DNA of 64,000 nucleotides, taken from positions 558,001-622,000 of the forward strand of contig NZ_JAIWYX010000001.1 of the NCBI RefSeq assembly GCF_020251205.1. Reading direction: 5' to 3'. Both the position numbers and the translations under genes were made by a program. Below are positions 24,182-32,779 of this stretch, piece by piece (the first letter of the stretch is position 1; each line of letters begins with the position of its first letter). Origin of the DNA: Arthrobacter sp. M4. GTDB taxonomy: Bacteria > Actinomycetota > Actinomycetes > Actinomycetales > Micrococcaceae. The notes beneath the pieces were generated by a model that was given only the letters and a program-made list of their open reading frames with translations, ran no database searches and was not told the DNA's origin.

Positions 24182-26575
24182 ATGAAAATCGCAATCGTCG
24201 GAGGCGGCCCCGGCGGCCTGTACTTCGCAGCACTCATGAAACAGCTCGACCCGTCCCACGACATCACGCTCTGGGAACGCAACGCCGCTTCGGACACGTT
24301 CGGCTTCGGCGTCGTCTTCTCCGACGAAACCCTCGGGGGGATTGGCAACGCCGACCCTGTGGTGGCCGAATACATGAGCCGCCGCTTCGCCCGCTGGTCG
24401 GACATTGACATCCACTTCCGCGGAGAAACCCTCACCGTGGGCGGCCAGGGATTCGCAGCCATGAGCCGCAAGGAACTGCTCGAACTACTCCAGCGCCGTT
24501 GCCTCGAACTCGGCGTCGACGTGCACTTCAGCACCCTGGCACCACCTATCGAGCAGCTCGAGGCAAACTACGATTTGGTCCTCGCCTCCGACGGCGTTAA
24601 CTCGCAAATCCGTGCCACCTATGCCGACTCATTCCGTCCGAACCTGGACCCCAGGGCGAACAAGTTCATGTGGCTGGGCACCGACCTGGTTTTCGAGGCC
24701 TTCAAATTCTTCGTCAAAGAGACCGAATTTGGTGTCATGCAAATCCACGGCTACCCCTACTCCGACGAAGGATCAACCTTCATCGTCGAAATGTCCCCGG
24801 ATGTCTGGGAAGCTGCCGGCTTCGACGAAACCGCCAACGAGGTGTTCCCGCCCGGCGTCTCCGACGAGAAGGCCATTGAAAAGATCCGTGAGCTCTTCGC
24901 CGAGGAACTCGAGGGCCATGACATCCTGGTCAACAACTCAAAGTGGCTGAACTTCACCACGGTTCGGAACACCAGCTGGCGCCACGGAAACATCGTCCTT
25001 CTCGGCGACGCGGCGCACACCGCCCATTTCTCCATCGGCTCGGGCACCAAGCTCGCCATGGAGGACGCCCTCGCCCTCGCCGCCTGTTTGCACGAGCACT
25101 CCGATCTGGAGTCCGCATTGGCCGCGTACGAGACCGAGCGCCGCCCCGTCGTCGAATCCACCCAGCGCGCCGCCCAGGCGTCCCTGGAGTGGTTCGAGCG
25201 AATCAGCCAGTACAAGAACCAGGAACCCACGCAGTTCGCGTTCAACCTGCTCACCCGTTCCCGCCGCATCACCCAGGAAAACCTCCGCCTGCGCGACCCT
25301 GAATTCGCGGAGGCAGTCGACCGGCACTTTGCCGACTCCCAGGGCCTCGCTGAAACAGCCCCGGCCATGTTCCAGCCGTACATCATCGGTGGACTGGAAC
25401 TGAAGAACCGGATCGTGGTCTCGCCCATGGACATGTATTCCGCAGTCGACGGCGTCCCCGGAGAATTCCACCTGGTCCATCTGGGTTCGAAGGCCCTTGG
25501 AGGCGCCGGGCTTGTCATGACCGAGATGGTCTGTGTTTCCGCGGAAGGACGCATCACCCCCGGCTGCTCCGGCCTTTACACCGACAAGCAGCGGGATAGC
25601 TGGCAGTCCGTCGTCGAATTCGTCCACGGGCGCTCGACCGCAAAGATCGGCGTTCAAATCGGGCATTCCGGCCGCAAAGGCTCAACCCGGCTTATGTGGG
25701 AAGGCATCGACGAACCCCTTGAATCAGGGAATTGGGAAGCCATTGGACCCTCGGCCCTCCCCTACGGCACAGGCAGCCAGGTGCCCCGCGAGATCACCCG
25801 CGGCCAAATGAACGAGGTCATTGGGGACTTCGTCGCCGCGGCGATCCGTGCCGAGGAGGCCGGATTCGACCTCCTCGAACTGCATGCCGCACACGGATAC
25901 CTGTTGTCCTCATTCCTGTCCCCCGTCTCGAACCAGCGCTCCGACGAGTATGGGGGCAGCCTGGAGAACAGGCTGCGCTTCCCGCTCGAAGTCTTCGATG
26001 CAGTCCGTGCCGTATGGCCCGCGCATAAACCGATGACTGTCCGCATCTCCGCGACCGATTGGATTGAAGGCGGCAACGACTCCGATGACTCCATCCGCAT
26101 CGCCCAGGCGTTCGTAGACCACGGTGCCGCGGGCATCGATGTCTCCACCGGCCAGGTGGCCAAGGAGGAGAAGCCCGCCTTCGGCCGGAGCTACCAGACG
26201 CCGTTCGCTGACCGGATCCGCCAGGAAGTGGCAGCCCCGGCGGGAGTCGCCGTCATTGCCGTGGGAGCCATCTCAACATACGACGACGTCAATTCCATCC
26301 TGCTGGCCGGCCGGGCCGACCTTGTGGCGCTGGGCCGCACGCATCTGTACGACCCGCACTGGACACTGCACGCAGCCGCAGAACAGGAATACCGTGGCGC
26401 TGGTTCAGAATGGATTCCGCAGTTCCGGGCAGGCCGCCGGAAGCCGCCAAGCAGCCGAACCGACGCGGTCCGCCCGAGGCTCTCCCTGCTCCAGGAACCC
26501 GAGTCGGAAACACAGTCCGCCCACGTGCGCTGGAAGCCGGCCAGCCGGGAAATGGAAGCAGTTCCAGTCCACTAG
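24182..26575 (+). CDS. abmA: 2-aminobenzoyl-CoA monooxygenase/reductase
   Basis: A 797-residue bifunctional flavoenzyme. The N-terminal half is a PHBH-like FAD monooxygenase (IVGGGPGGLYFAALMKQLD, then LLGDAAHTAHFSIGSGTKLA). From about residue 395 an old-yellow-enzyme reductase begins (LKNRIVVSPMDMYSA, HAAHGYLLSSFLSP, DEYGGSLENRLRF). This architecture is that of the Azoarcus evansii 2-aminobenzoyl-CoA monooxygenase/reductase and of proteins annotated as salicylyl-CoA 5-hydroxylase. The enzyme hydroxylates the ring at C5 and can reduce it, giving 2-amino-5-oxocyclohexene carboxyl-CoA. ATG 24182 lies 13 bp after the ligase gene. Confidence 0.93.
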   Translation: MKIAIVGGGPGGLYFAALMKQLDPSHDITLWERNAASDTFGFGVVFSDETLGGIGNADPVVAEYMSRRFARWSDIDIHFRGETLTVGGQGFAAMSRKELLELLQRRCLELGVDVHFSTLAPPIEQLEANYDLVLASDGVNSQIRATYADSFRPNLDPRANKFMWLGTDLVFEAFKFFVKETEFGVMQIHGYPYSDEGSTFIVEMSPDVWEAAGFDETANEVFPPGVSDEKAIEKIRELFAEELEGHDILVNNSKWLNFTTVRNTSWRHGNIVLLGDAAHTAHFSIGSGTKLAMEDALALAACLHEHSDLESALAAYETERRPVVESTQRAAQASLEWFERISQYKNQEPTQFAFNLLTRSRRITQENLRLRDPEFAEAVDRHFADSQGLAETAPAMFQPYIIGGLELKNRIVVSPMDMYSAVDGVPGEFHLVHLGSKALGGAGLVMTEMVCVSAEGRITPGCSGLYTDKQRDSWQSVVEFVHGRSTAKIGVQIGHSGRKGSTRLMWEGIDEPLESGNWEAIGPSALPYGTGSQVPREITRGQMNEVIGDFVAAAIRAEEAGFDLLELHAAHGYLLSSFLSPVSNQRSDEYGGSLENRLRFPLEVFDAVRAVWPAHKPMTVRISATDWIEGGNDSDDSIRIAQAFVDHGAAGIDVSTGQVAKEEKPAFGRSYQTPFADRIRQEVAAPAGVAVIAVGAISTYDDVNSILLAGRADLVALGRTHLYDPHWTLHAAAEQEYRGAGSEWIPQFRAGRRKPPSSRTDAVRPRLSLLQEPESETQSAHVRWKPASREMEAVPVH

Positions 26576-26596
26576 CCAAACCGCCACCCAGGATGA

Positions 26597-26624
26597 TGCC
26601 TCCCCGCAAATGGGCGGGGAGGCA
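26597..26624 (+). terminator. Terminator after abmA
   Basis: Perfect 11-bp arms TGCCTCCCCGC and GCGGGGAGGCA around AAATGG, 22 bp after the monooxygenase stop. It is followed by CTTTC rather than a strong T run. Confidence 0.75.
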
Positions 26625-26702
26625 CTTTCACCCGCCCTTTCACGGATCCACCCAATCTCTCGGCTGATCCACGCCACGAAACATGCTGATTGAGGAGACC
26701 CT

Positions 26703-28031
26703 ATGGCCACTGCGCCATCATCCACCATCACGGGAATCCAGGCCGGAGCCTGGCCCGTGCCCAAGAGCACCACCTCCCGCGTTGTATTCTGCTGCTGGCT
26801 TGCCATCCTCGCGGAAGGCTACGACGTCGGCGTTCTTGGCGCCGTGCTGCCGGCCTTGGCAGATTATGCACCCTGGCAACTCACGCCCCTCCAGCTCGGT
26901 GGCCTCGGCTCCTACGCCGTCGTGGGAATGCTCATAGGTGCTATGTTCATCGGAACCCTGTCCGATCTGTTCGGCCGGCGGCGCATGCTTTTCGCATCCA
27001 TGATCATCTTCACGCTCACGCAACTGGCAGCCGCGGTGGCTCCGACTCCCGAGTTGTTCGGCCTCTTCCGCCTTATTGGAGGCCTTGGGATGGGCGGCAT
27101 CATCCCCGTCGCGGCGGCGCTGACCATCGAATACTCGGCCCCCGCGAAGCGCTCCTTTAACTACGGCCTCATGTACTCGGGCTACTCACTTGGCATCGTT
27201 GTATCGGCCTTGAGCGCCCTTGCCTTCCTTCCGACCCTTGGCTGGCGCTGGGTGATCGGCCTCGGCGCAGTCCCGATAGTGATCCTTCCGCTCATCGCGG
27301 TGCTGGTCCCCGAATCCATCGAATACCTCATGGCCAAAGGCCGCAGGGAACGTGCTGCCCAGCTTGCATCCAAGCTCGGGATCGCACCCTTCGTCCCCGA
27401 GGATTGGGCGTCGGCGGCTATTGCGGACAAGAAGGAAAGGCCGTCATGGAAGAGCGTCCTGTCCACGATATTCTCCCGCCAATACGGAATCGCGACAGTC
27501 TGTTTCTGGATCTCGCTGTTCTGCGGACTGCTCCTTGTCTATGGGCTGAACACCTGGCTTCCCGCCATCATGAAAAAGGCCGGCTACGACCTGGGCTCGT
27601 CCCTAACGTTCCTTGTCGTCTTCTCACTGGCCTCGGCGATAGGCGGCCTGGTCATCGGCGGGATCGCCGACAGGTACGGCAAGAAGCTCGTCCTCGTTCT
27701 CTTCTACGCCCTTGGCGCCGCAGGCATCATCCTTCTCATGTTCCCCGGAAGCCTGCTCGTGAACTACGTTTTCGTCGCTGTTGCCGGTATCGGATCAATC
27801 TCCACCTCCCTGGTCCTGACCGGTTGGGTGGCGGACTATTATCCGTCCCATTCGCGCGGCACAGCGACCGGCTGGGCCCTCTCATTCGCCCGTATCGGCG
27901 CGATTACCGGCCCCATGATCGGCGGCCTGATCGCCTCGGCCCAGCTCCCGTTCCAGTGGAACTTCATCGTGTTCGCGGGCATCGGCCTCCTCGCGGCCTT
28001 AACGGTCGCTTTGATTCCGAAGAAAGTGTGA
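26703..28031 (+). CDS. MFS transporter, aromatic acid:H+ symporter type
   Basis: A 442-residue, 12-helix major facilitator. Helix 1 carries EGYDVGVLGAVLPAL, typical of the aromatic acid:H+ symporter family, and the loop 2-3 motif is GTLSDLFGRRRM. The cytoplasmic loop LVPESIEYLMAKGRRE is also conserved. It lies downstream of the 2-aminobenzoyl-CoA genes and most likely imports anthranilate or a related aromatic acid. It is separated from abmA by a hairpin, so its expression may be partly independent. A second strong hairpin follows. Confidence 0.88.
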   Translation: MATAPSSTITGIQAGAWPVPKSTTSRVVFCCWLAILAEGYDVGVLGAVLPALADYAPWQLTPLQLGGLGSYAVVGMLIGAMFIGTLSDLFGRRRMLFASMIIFTLTQLAAAVAPTPELFGLFRLIGGLGMGGIIPVAAALTIEYSAPAKRSFNYGLMYSGYSLGIVVSALSALAFLPTLGWRWVIGLGAVPIVILPLIAVLVPESIEYLMAKGRRERAAQLASKLGIAPFVPEDWASAAIADKKERPSWKSVLSTIFSRQYGIATVCFWISLFCGLLLVYGLNTWLPAIMKKAGYDLGSSLTFLVVFSLASAIGGLVIGGIADRYGKKLVLVLFYALGAAGIILLMFPGSLLVNYVFVAVAGIGSISTSLVLTGWVADYYPSHSRGTATGWALSFARIGAITGPMIGGLIASAQLPFQWNFIVFAGIGLLAALTVALIPKKV

Positions 28032-28068
28032 TGAACACGTTCGTTGCTTAAGTGAGCTAGAAATAGCG

Positions 28069-28104
28069 CAGACGCTCGGCCGGGTATCCTGCCGAGCGTC
28101 TGCG
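28069..28104. terminator. Bidirectional terminator hairpin
   Basis: Perfect 13-bp arms GCAGACGCTCGGC and GCCGAGCGTCTGC with a 10-nt loop, between the convergent MFS and ABC permease genes. It marks the end of the anthranilate block. Confidence 0.85.
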
Positions 28105-28186
28105 TGGCTTCAACGAAGCTACGGCTTTCAGCGACGGTGACCGGTTCCGTGCCGCAATGTGGTTGTGGAAGTGTCGTCGTGCAGCA

Positions 28187-29092
28187 TCAGCCCTTGAACG
28201 CCCCATCCATGATCCCCGAAACCATGCGCCGGCCGACGATAAAGAACACGATCAGCAGCGGCAGGGTAGCCAGGAACGATCCGCCCATGGCCAGCGCCAC
28301 ATCGATAGTGCGGTTGGCTTGGAGTTGCTTGAGCGCGATCTGCACGGTGAACAACTCCGGCGATTTCAGGACGATGAACGGCCACATGAAGTCGTTCCAC
28401 ACCGCGGTGAACGTGATCAGTCCGAGCACAAACGCGGCCGGGCGCACGACGGCGAACGCGATCGCCCAGAACATCTGCCACGAATTGGCACCGTCGATGC
28501 GTGCGGCCTGGATGAGTTCGTCGCTGACGGTGGTCGACATGTGTTGGCGCATCCAGAAGATGCCGAACGCGCTGGCGAGTCCGGGCACGATGATTGCCTG
28601 CAGCGTGTCAACCCAGCCAATCCCGGACACGATGAGGTACTGCGGGATCACGCTGAGCTGCGCAGGGACGGTCATCGTCAGCAGGACGATGAGGAACAAC
28701 AGATTCCTGCCGGGGAACCGAAGCTTTGCGAACGCGAAGCCCGCCATGGCGCACATAATCGCGGACACGACGGCGATCGTGAGCGAGACGAATACGCTGT
28801 TGATCAGTGAGGCGAAGAACGGGACAGTGGCGAACACCTTGGCGGTGACGTCGAAGAACTGCGTGCCCGGACACATTCGCGGCGGGATCGAGGTCACGGC
28901 CGTGGCTCCTGCAGACGCGACGACGAACATGTAGTACAGCGGGAACACGGAGACGACGACGGCGAGGGTGAGGAATACGTACACGGGCCAGCCGACTCTG
29001 CCGCCCGTGCCGCGGCGCTTGGGGAGGCGGACCGGCTTCGCTCCGGGTGCTGCCGGCGCCTGCGGGATAACCTGATCGATCACGTCGGACAT
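28187..29092 (-). CDS. CUT1 carbohydrate ABC transporter permease (MalG-like)
   Basis: A 301-residue inner-membrane permease with six helices. The EAA-loop motif reads QAARIDGANSWQMFWAI (the usual E is Q), which docks the ATPase. The C-terminus GRRMVSGIMDGAFKG is typical of MalG-type subunits. I chose ATG 29092, which shares one base with the preceding gene's stop (TGATG); the longer frame is antisense-like extension through the partner gene. It is third in the operon binding protein - permease - permease. No ATPase gene accompanies it. Confidence 0.9.
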   Translation of the reverse strand: MSDVIDQVIPQAPAAPGAKPVRLPKRRGTGGRVGWPVYVFLTLAVVVSVFPLYYMFVVASAGATAVTSIPPRMCPGTQFFDVTAKVFATVPFFASLINSVFVSLTIAVVSAIMCAMAGFAFAKLRFPGRNLLFLIVLLTMTVPAQLSVIPQYLIVSGIGWVDTLQAIIVPGLASAFGIFWMRQHMSTTVSDELIQAARIDGANSWQMFWAIAFAVVRPAAFVLGLITFTAVWNDFMWPFIVLKSPELFTVQIALKQLQANRTIDVALAMGGSFLATLPLLIVFFIVGRRMVSGIMDGAFKG

Positions 29093-30051
29093 CAGCGGGC
29101 CTTTCTCGTACGTGTAGACAGGAAGAAGTTGAGGAGAGATACGAGAACGACGATCACGAACAGGACGACGCCGATGGCGGAACCGTAACCGAACTTGAAT
29201 TGGCCGAAGCCCTGCTCGTAGAGAAAGAGGGCCAGCGTCTGGCACTGCCGGCCCGCGCCGCAAGTGAGGCCCGATTCGGGTGATGCGAGAAGCGGCTCCG
29301 TGAAGATTTGAAGTCCGCCGATGGTCGACATGATGACAGTGAAGATGATGATGGGGCGCAGCGACGGGATCGTCAAGTGCCGGAACTGCTGCCAGCTCGA
29401 GGCGCCGTCGACGGAGGCCGCCTCGTACATCTCCCGGGGCATCGACTGCAGCCCGGCCAGGTAGAGCAGCGTGTTGTAACCGAACCAGCGCCACATGACC
29501 ATCGCCGAGATGAGGATCCAGGAGCCGTAGTTGGTCGCGAGGAAGTTCACCGAAGGGAGCCCGAACAGCCCGAGGACCCAGTTGATGAGGCCAAAGTTCT
29601 TGTCGAAGATCTGCGCGAATACGATCGCGGTCGCTGCGACAGAGGTGATGTACGGTACCAGCAGCGCCATGCGAAAAAAGTTCGCCCAGCGCAGGCGCGC
29701 GTGGTTGAGCAGGTGCGCCAGAAAGAGTGCGAGGAGCAACTGCGGGATCGTCGAGATCAGGAAGATCCCGAACGTGTTGAGGAGCGCGTTCCAGAACCGT
29801 CCGTCGGCGAAGAGCTGCTCAAAGTTCGCGAGGCCGACGAAGGTCTGCTTTCCGATGGGATTCCAGTCGAACAGTGAGACGTAGAAGGTGAAGAGGAGGG
29901 GAAAAAGTCCGAAGACGAGGAAGATGATGAAAAAGGGCGCGACGTACGCGTAGGGAGCAATCCGCTCGGAGAGCGAGTTGCGGATCCGCATGGCTTTTTG
30001 AATTGGGGCTTTGCGCTGCTTGCGGGAAAGTGTGGCTGACGCCGTTGACAC
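29092..30051 (-). CDS. CUT1 carbohydrate ABC transporter permease (MalF-like)
   Basis: A 319-residue six-helix permease. AYVAPFFIIFLVFGLFPLL is the first helix. The EAA loop is EAASVDGASSWQQFRHLTIP. An unusual CGAGRQC insertion lies between helices 5 and 6. It pairs with the downstream MalG-like subunit to form the channel of a sugar importer. The neighbouring GH95 fucosidase suggests that fucosylated oligosaccharides or fucose are imported. A stable hairpin lies between this gene and the upstream binding-protein gene. Confidence 0.9.
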   Translation of the reverse strand: MSTASATLSRKQRKAPIQKAMRIRNSLSERIAPYAYVAPFFIIFLVFGLFPLLFTFYVSLFDWNPIGKQTFVGLANFEQLFADGRFWNALLNTFGIFLISTIPQLLLALFLAHLLNHARLRWANFFRMALLVPYITSVAATAIVFAQIFDKNFGLINWVLGLFGLPSVNFLATNYGSWILISAMVMWRWFGYNTLLYLAGLQSMPREMYEAASVDGASSWQQFRHLTIPSLRPIIIFTVIMSTIGGLQIFTEPLLASPESGLTCGAGRQCQTLALFLYEQGFGQFKFGYGSAIGVVLFVIVVLVSLLNFFLSTRTRKAR

Positions 30052-30073
30052 GAGGTACCTCCGTCGAAGGGGC

Positions 30074-30098
30074 GGCCCGGCGCTGTCCGCGCCGGGCC
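30074..30098 (-). terminator. Intercistronic hairpin in ABC operon
   Basis: GGCCCGGCGC and GCGCCGGGCC form perfect 10-bp arms around TGTCC, between the binding-protein stop and the first permease start. It is likely an attenuator or mRNA-stabilising element that lets the binding protein be made in excess. Confidence 0.6.
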
Positions 30099-30117
30099 AC
30101 TCGGGTGGTTGGGGCGA

Positions 30118-31389
30118 TCAGTGGCCGATGGCCTGCTTGGCAGTGTCGATGGCCGTCGTCCAGGCCTTACCGGAGGTGACGCCCCCGGCTTCCAGCTGGA
30201 CGAGGGTGTTCAGGAGCGCACCGTTGATCGGAGTCGTGTCGGGGCCGTTGTAGAACGACGGGAACTTCTGGACGGAGGTGGCCATAACCTTGCCGATCTT
30301 CGAGTCTCCGAAGAACGGGTCGGTGTAGTCGATGACCTTCTGGCTTTCGACAGCGGACGTCGCGGCCGGGAAGGTGCCGGACTTCGCGAAGTGGTCCGCT
30401 TGGCCCTCAGCCGACATCATCGTTTTGATGTACTGCCAGGCGGCCTTGGGGTGCTCGGCGCGGGCTGGGATGGCGATAACGCTGCCACCCCAGTTACCGC
30501 CGACGCCGGGCACGCTGGTGATGCGCCACTTGCCCGCGGTATTGGGGGCGTCGGTCTTGATGCCCGAGAGGATCCATGAGGGTGCGACGGTCACTGCGAA
30601 GGCACCGTTCGCACGGCCCGGAGCCCAGCCCGAGGACCACGCGGCGATACCCGCACTGATGCCGGCGTCATGGGTTTTCACGGCGACGTCGAACGCGTCT
30701 TTCACCTGGCGGTTCGTGTCGTAGACCAGCTTGCCTTCGGGCGAATAGTACTTCTCGCTGACCTGGTTGACTGTGGAAAAGAAGACGCTGGTCTCGATAT
30801 TGTCGACGAACGGTTTACCGGTGGCTGCCTTGTACTTCTCGCCCATTGCGATGAACGAGGGCCAGTCCTTCCACATGGCAGCGACCTCGTCGGGATTTGT
30901 CGGCAGACCTGCCTGCTCGAAGAGGTCGGCGCGGTACGCGAAGCCCAATCCTCCGACGTCGGTCGGGATGCCGATGACGGAGCCGTCCCTCGCGGTCGCG
31001 GCACCGGCCGCCCAGCCGAGGTAGTCGTGGGCGATGTTGTCGCCGCCGAGGGTACGCAGGTCGAGAAAGTTGGAGCTGTTCTCGACGAACTTGGGCAAGT
31101 CGTCATTCTGGATCATGACGAGGTCAGGGACCTTGCCCCCGGCCAGCGCGGCGGTGAGGGCGGTCGCCGTCTCGGTGGTGCTGCCAACTTCGGTCAGCTT
31201 GACCCTCGCGTCGGGCACCTTCTTGGTGTACTCGTTGACGCCGTCCTTCGCGTTGATCCCAGTGAAGGACCAGAAGGAGACCTCGGCTTTCAGATCATCC
31301 GATGTGCCACCGCCGCCGGACGAGCATCCGGTCAGGACGACCACCAGTGCTGCCGTTGTGGCGACTATCGCAGTCAAGCTTCTTTTCAC
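30118..31389 (-). CDS. Sugar ABC transporter substrate-binding lipoprotein
   Basis: A 423-residue extracellular solute-binding protein family 1 member. The signal peptide LTAIVATTAALVVVLTGC ends in a lipobox cysteine at about residue 22, so it is tethered outside the membrane. VSFWSFTGINAKDGVNEY and VPDLVMIQNDDLPKFV are typical of the family. It captures an oligosaccharide for the two downstream permeases. Its start lies close to LacI-type palindromes, the nearest at 31444-31461, which suggests repression by the divergent LacI regulator. Confidence 0.92.
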   Translation of the reverse strand: MKRSLTAIVATTAALVVVLTGCSSGGGGTSDDLKAEVSFWSFTGINAKDGVNEYTKKVPDARVKLTEVGSTTETATALTAALAGGKVPDLVMIQNDDLPKFVENSSNFLDLRTLGGDNIAHDYLGWAAGAATARDGSVIGIPTDVGGLGFAYRADLFEQAGLPTNPDEVAAMWKDWPSFIAMGEKYKAATGKPFVDNIETSVFFSTVNQVSEKYYSPEGKLVYDTNRQVKDAFDVAVKTHDAGISAGIAAWSSGWAPGRANGAFAVTVAPSWILSGIKTDAPNTAGKWRITSVPGVGGNWGGSVIAIPARAEHPKAAWQYIKTMMSAEGQADHFAKSGTFPAATSAVESQKVIDYTDPFFGDSKIGKVMATSVQKFPSFYNGPDTTPINGALLNTLVQLEAGGVTSGKAWTTAIDTAKQAIGH

Positions 31390-31443
31390 GACAATTCCTC
31401 TTCGTTGGGGATTGCAGGGGATCTCGGCGCCTCAGAGTCCGAT

Positions 31444-31461
31444 CCAGAGATCGATCTCTGG
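31444..31461. promoter_or_regulatory. LacI-type operator 1 (perfect palindrome)
   Basis: CCAGAGATCGATCTCTGG, an 18-bp perfect palindrome 55 bp before the binding-protein start. Related sites follow at 31524 and 31608, spaced 80 and 84 bp. Confidence 0.75.
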
Positions 31462-31523
31462 CCATCACCGTAGTGTGCGTTTAGGCATTGTGCAATAGCA
31501 GATCGCCAACTTGTTGCCCGACC

Positions 31524-31541
31524 GGGAGTATCGATCTCTAT
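31524..31541. promoter_or_regulatory. LacI-type operator 2 (degenerate)
   Basis: GGGAGTATCGATCTCTAT shares the ATCGATCTCT core with operator 1. It also sits inside an AGTAT/ATACT inverted repeat (31527-31544). Confidence 0.5.
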
Positions 31542-31607
31542 ACTGAAGGCAACAAAGTTTCGCCAATTGGACGGGTTCGTCTGACGAGTAGTCTTTTTCG
31601 TGGATAC

Positions 31608-31625
31608 CTGGAGATCGAAGTCTGG
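31608..31625. promoter_or_regulatory. LacI-type operator 3 (degenerate)
   Basis: CTGGAGATCGAAGTCTGG matches operator 1 at 14 of 18 positions and lies 64 bp before the LacI gene start. It probably serves autoregulation. Confidence 0.5.
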
Positions 31626-31688
31626 TGCTCCTGGTCTCGCGTCGAGCACCAGGACCGATCGTCGACAACCCCCTCAAAAGGATGCACA

Positions 31689-32690
31689 ATGCCAAGACCC
31701 ACACTGGTGGACGTTGCCAAAATCGCGGGCGTATCCCGCGCCACGGCTGCGCGGGTACTCTCGGGCGAGACGAAAGTCGACGTCAGGATGGCAGCGGCTG
31801 TCGAGCGCGCCGCCAAGGAACTGGGCTATGAGGCCAACAGCGCCGCTCGTGTGCTACGAGGCGGACGGGCGGGGGCGATTGCGCTCATAGTCGCCTTCAA
31901 CGAGCTGGACAGCCTGACGGGTACGTTCTTCACGTCGGTGCTCAAGGGCGCTGCGAAGGGCCTTTACGCCGGCGAGGTCCAACCCGTCCTGCTGCCGGCC
32001 GACCACGAAGATGGCGACCGCATCCCACGGTTTTTGCGCTCGGGGGCGATAGACGGTGCGATCGTCATCCTTCAGCACGAGATCACGCATCTCGCGCAGG
32101 CGCTCGTCGACTCCCCCGTGCCGATCGCGTGGGTTGGGCGCCCCCGCGTCGCCCTCGCTCCCGACGCGATCGTCGTCGACTCTGACAACTATGGAGGCGG
32201 CAGGCTCGCCGCGCGGGCCCTGGCCGACGCCGGACGGCGACGGTTGGGCATCATCGCCGGCCCAAGCGACATGGAGCCAGCCCGCGACCGCATCAGGGGC
32301 TGGCGCGACGAGCTCGCCCAGCTCGGCATCGACGACAGCCCGATCGTGCATGGCGAGTTCACCCTTGTGAGCGGTTCGGCCGCGATGGCGCGCCTCCTCA
32401 AGCGACACCCAGACCTCGATGGCGTCTTCGCTTCCTCCGACCTGATGGCGAGTGGAGCGATTCGGGTACTCCAGGCCGCTGGTCGACGCGTCCCGTCCGA
32501 TGTCGCCGTGATCGGCTTCGACGACGTCTCCATCGCAACCACCATGGATCCAACACTCACGACAGTTCGACAGCCTCTGGAGGATATGGGGCGCGTCGCG
32601 GCAGAAACTATCCTCGCGGTCGTGCAAGGGCGTGACGTCGACCGGCGGCCCATTCTTGACACCACCCTCGTCCAGCGAGAGTCGGCATAA
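31689..32690 (+). CDS. LacI-family transcriptional regulator
   Basis: A 333-residue LacI-type repressor. The N-terminal headpiece is LVDVAKIAGVSRATAARVLS, followed by the hinge GYEANSAARVLRGGRAGAI and a periplasmic-binding-protein-like sensor (VIGFDDVSIATTMDPTLTTV). It is divergent from the ABC operon and upstream of the GH95 gene, with three GATC-centred palindromes in the 299-bp shared region, so it probably controls both in response to a fucose-containing sugar. I chose ATG 31689; the longer open frame upstream covers the operators. Confidence 0.92.
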   Translation: MPRPTLVDVAKIAGVSRATAARVLSGETKVDVRMAAAVERAAKELGYEANSAARVLRGGRAGAIALIVAFNELDSLTGTFFTSVLKGAAKGLYAGEVQPVLLPADHEDGDRIPRFLRSGAIDGAIVILQHEITHLAQALVDSPVPIAWVGRPRVALAPDAIVVDSDNYGGGRLAARALADAGRRRLGIIAGPSDMEPARDRIRGWRDELAQLGIDDSPIVHGEFTLVSGSAAMARLLKRHPDLDGVFASSDLMASGAIRVLQAAGRRVPSDVAVIGFDDVSIATTMDPTLTTVRQPLEDMGRVAAETILAVVQGRDVDRRPILDTTLVQRESA

Positions 32691-32779
32691 AAAAGGACAC
32701 GCCCTGCGGAAGCGGAGCTTCACAAGTTTCGATTTCCGCGACAAACGGCGAAAGCCCGCCCAGCACACCAAGGATGACG

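Noticed and set aside
28104..28934. 276-residue plus-strand frame over the ABC permease
   Set aside because: It is antisense to a clear six-helix permease and has no ribosome-binding site or family features.
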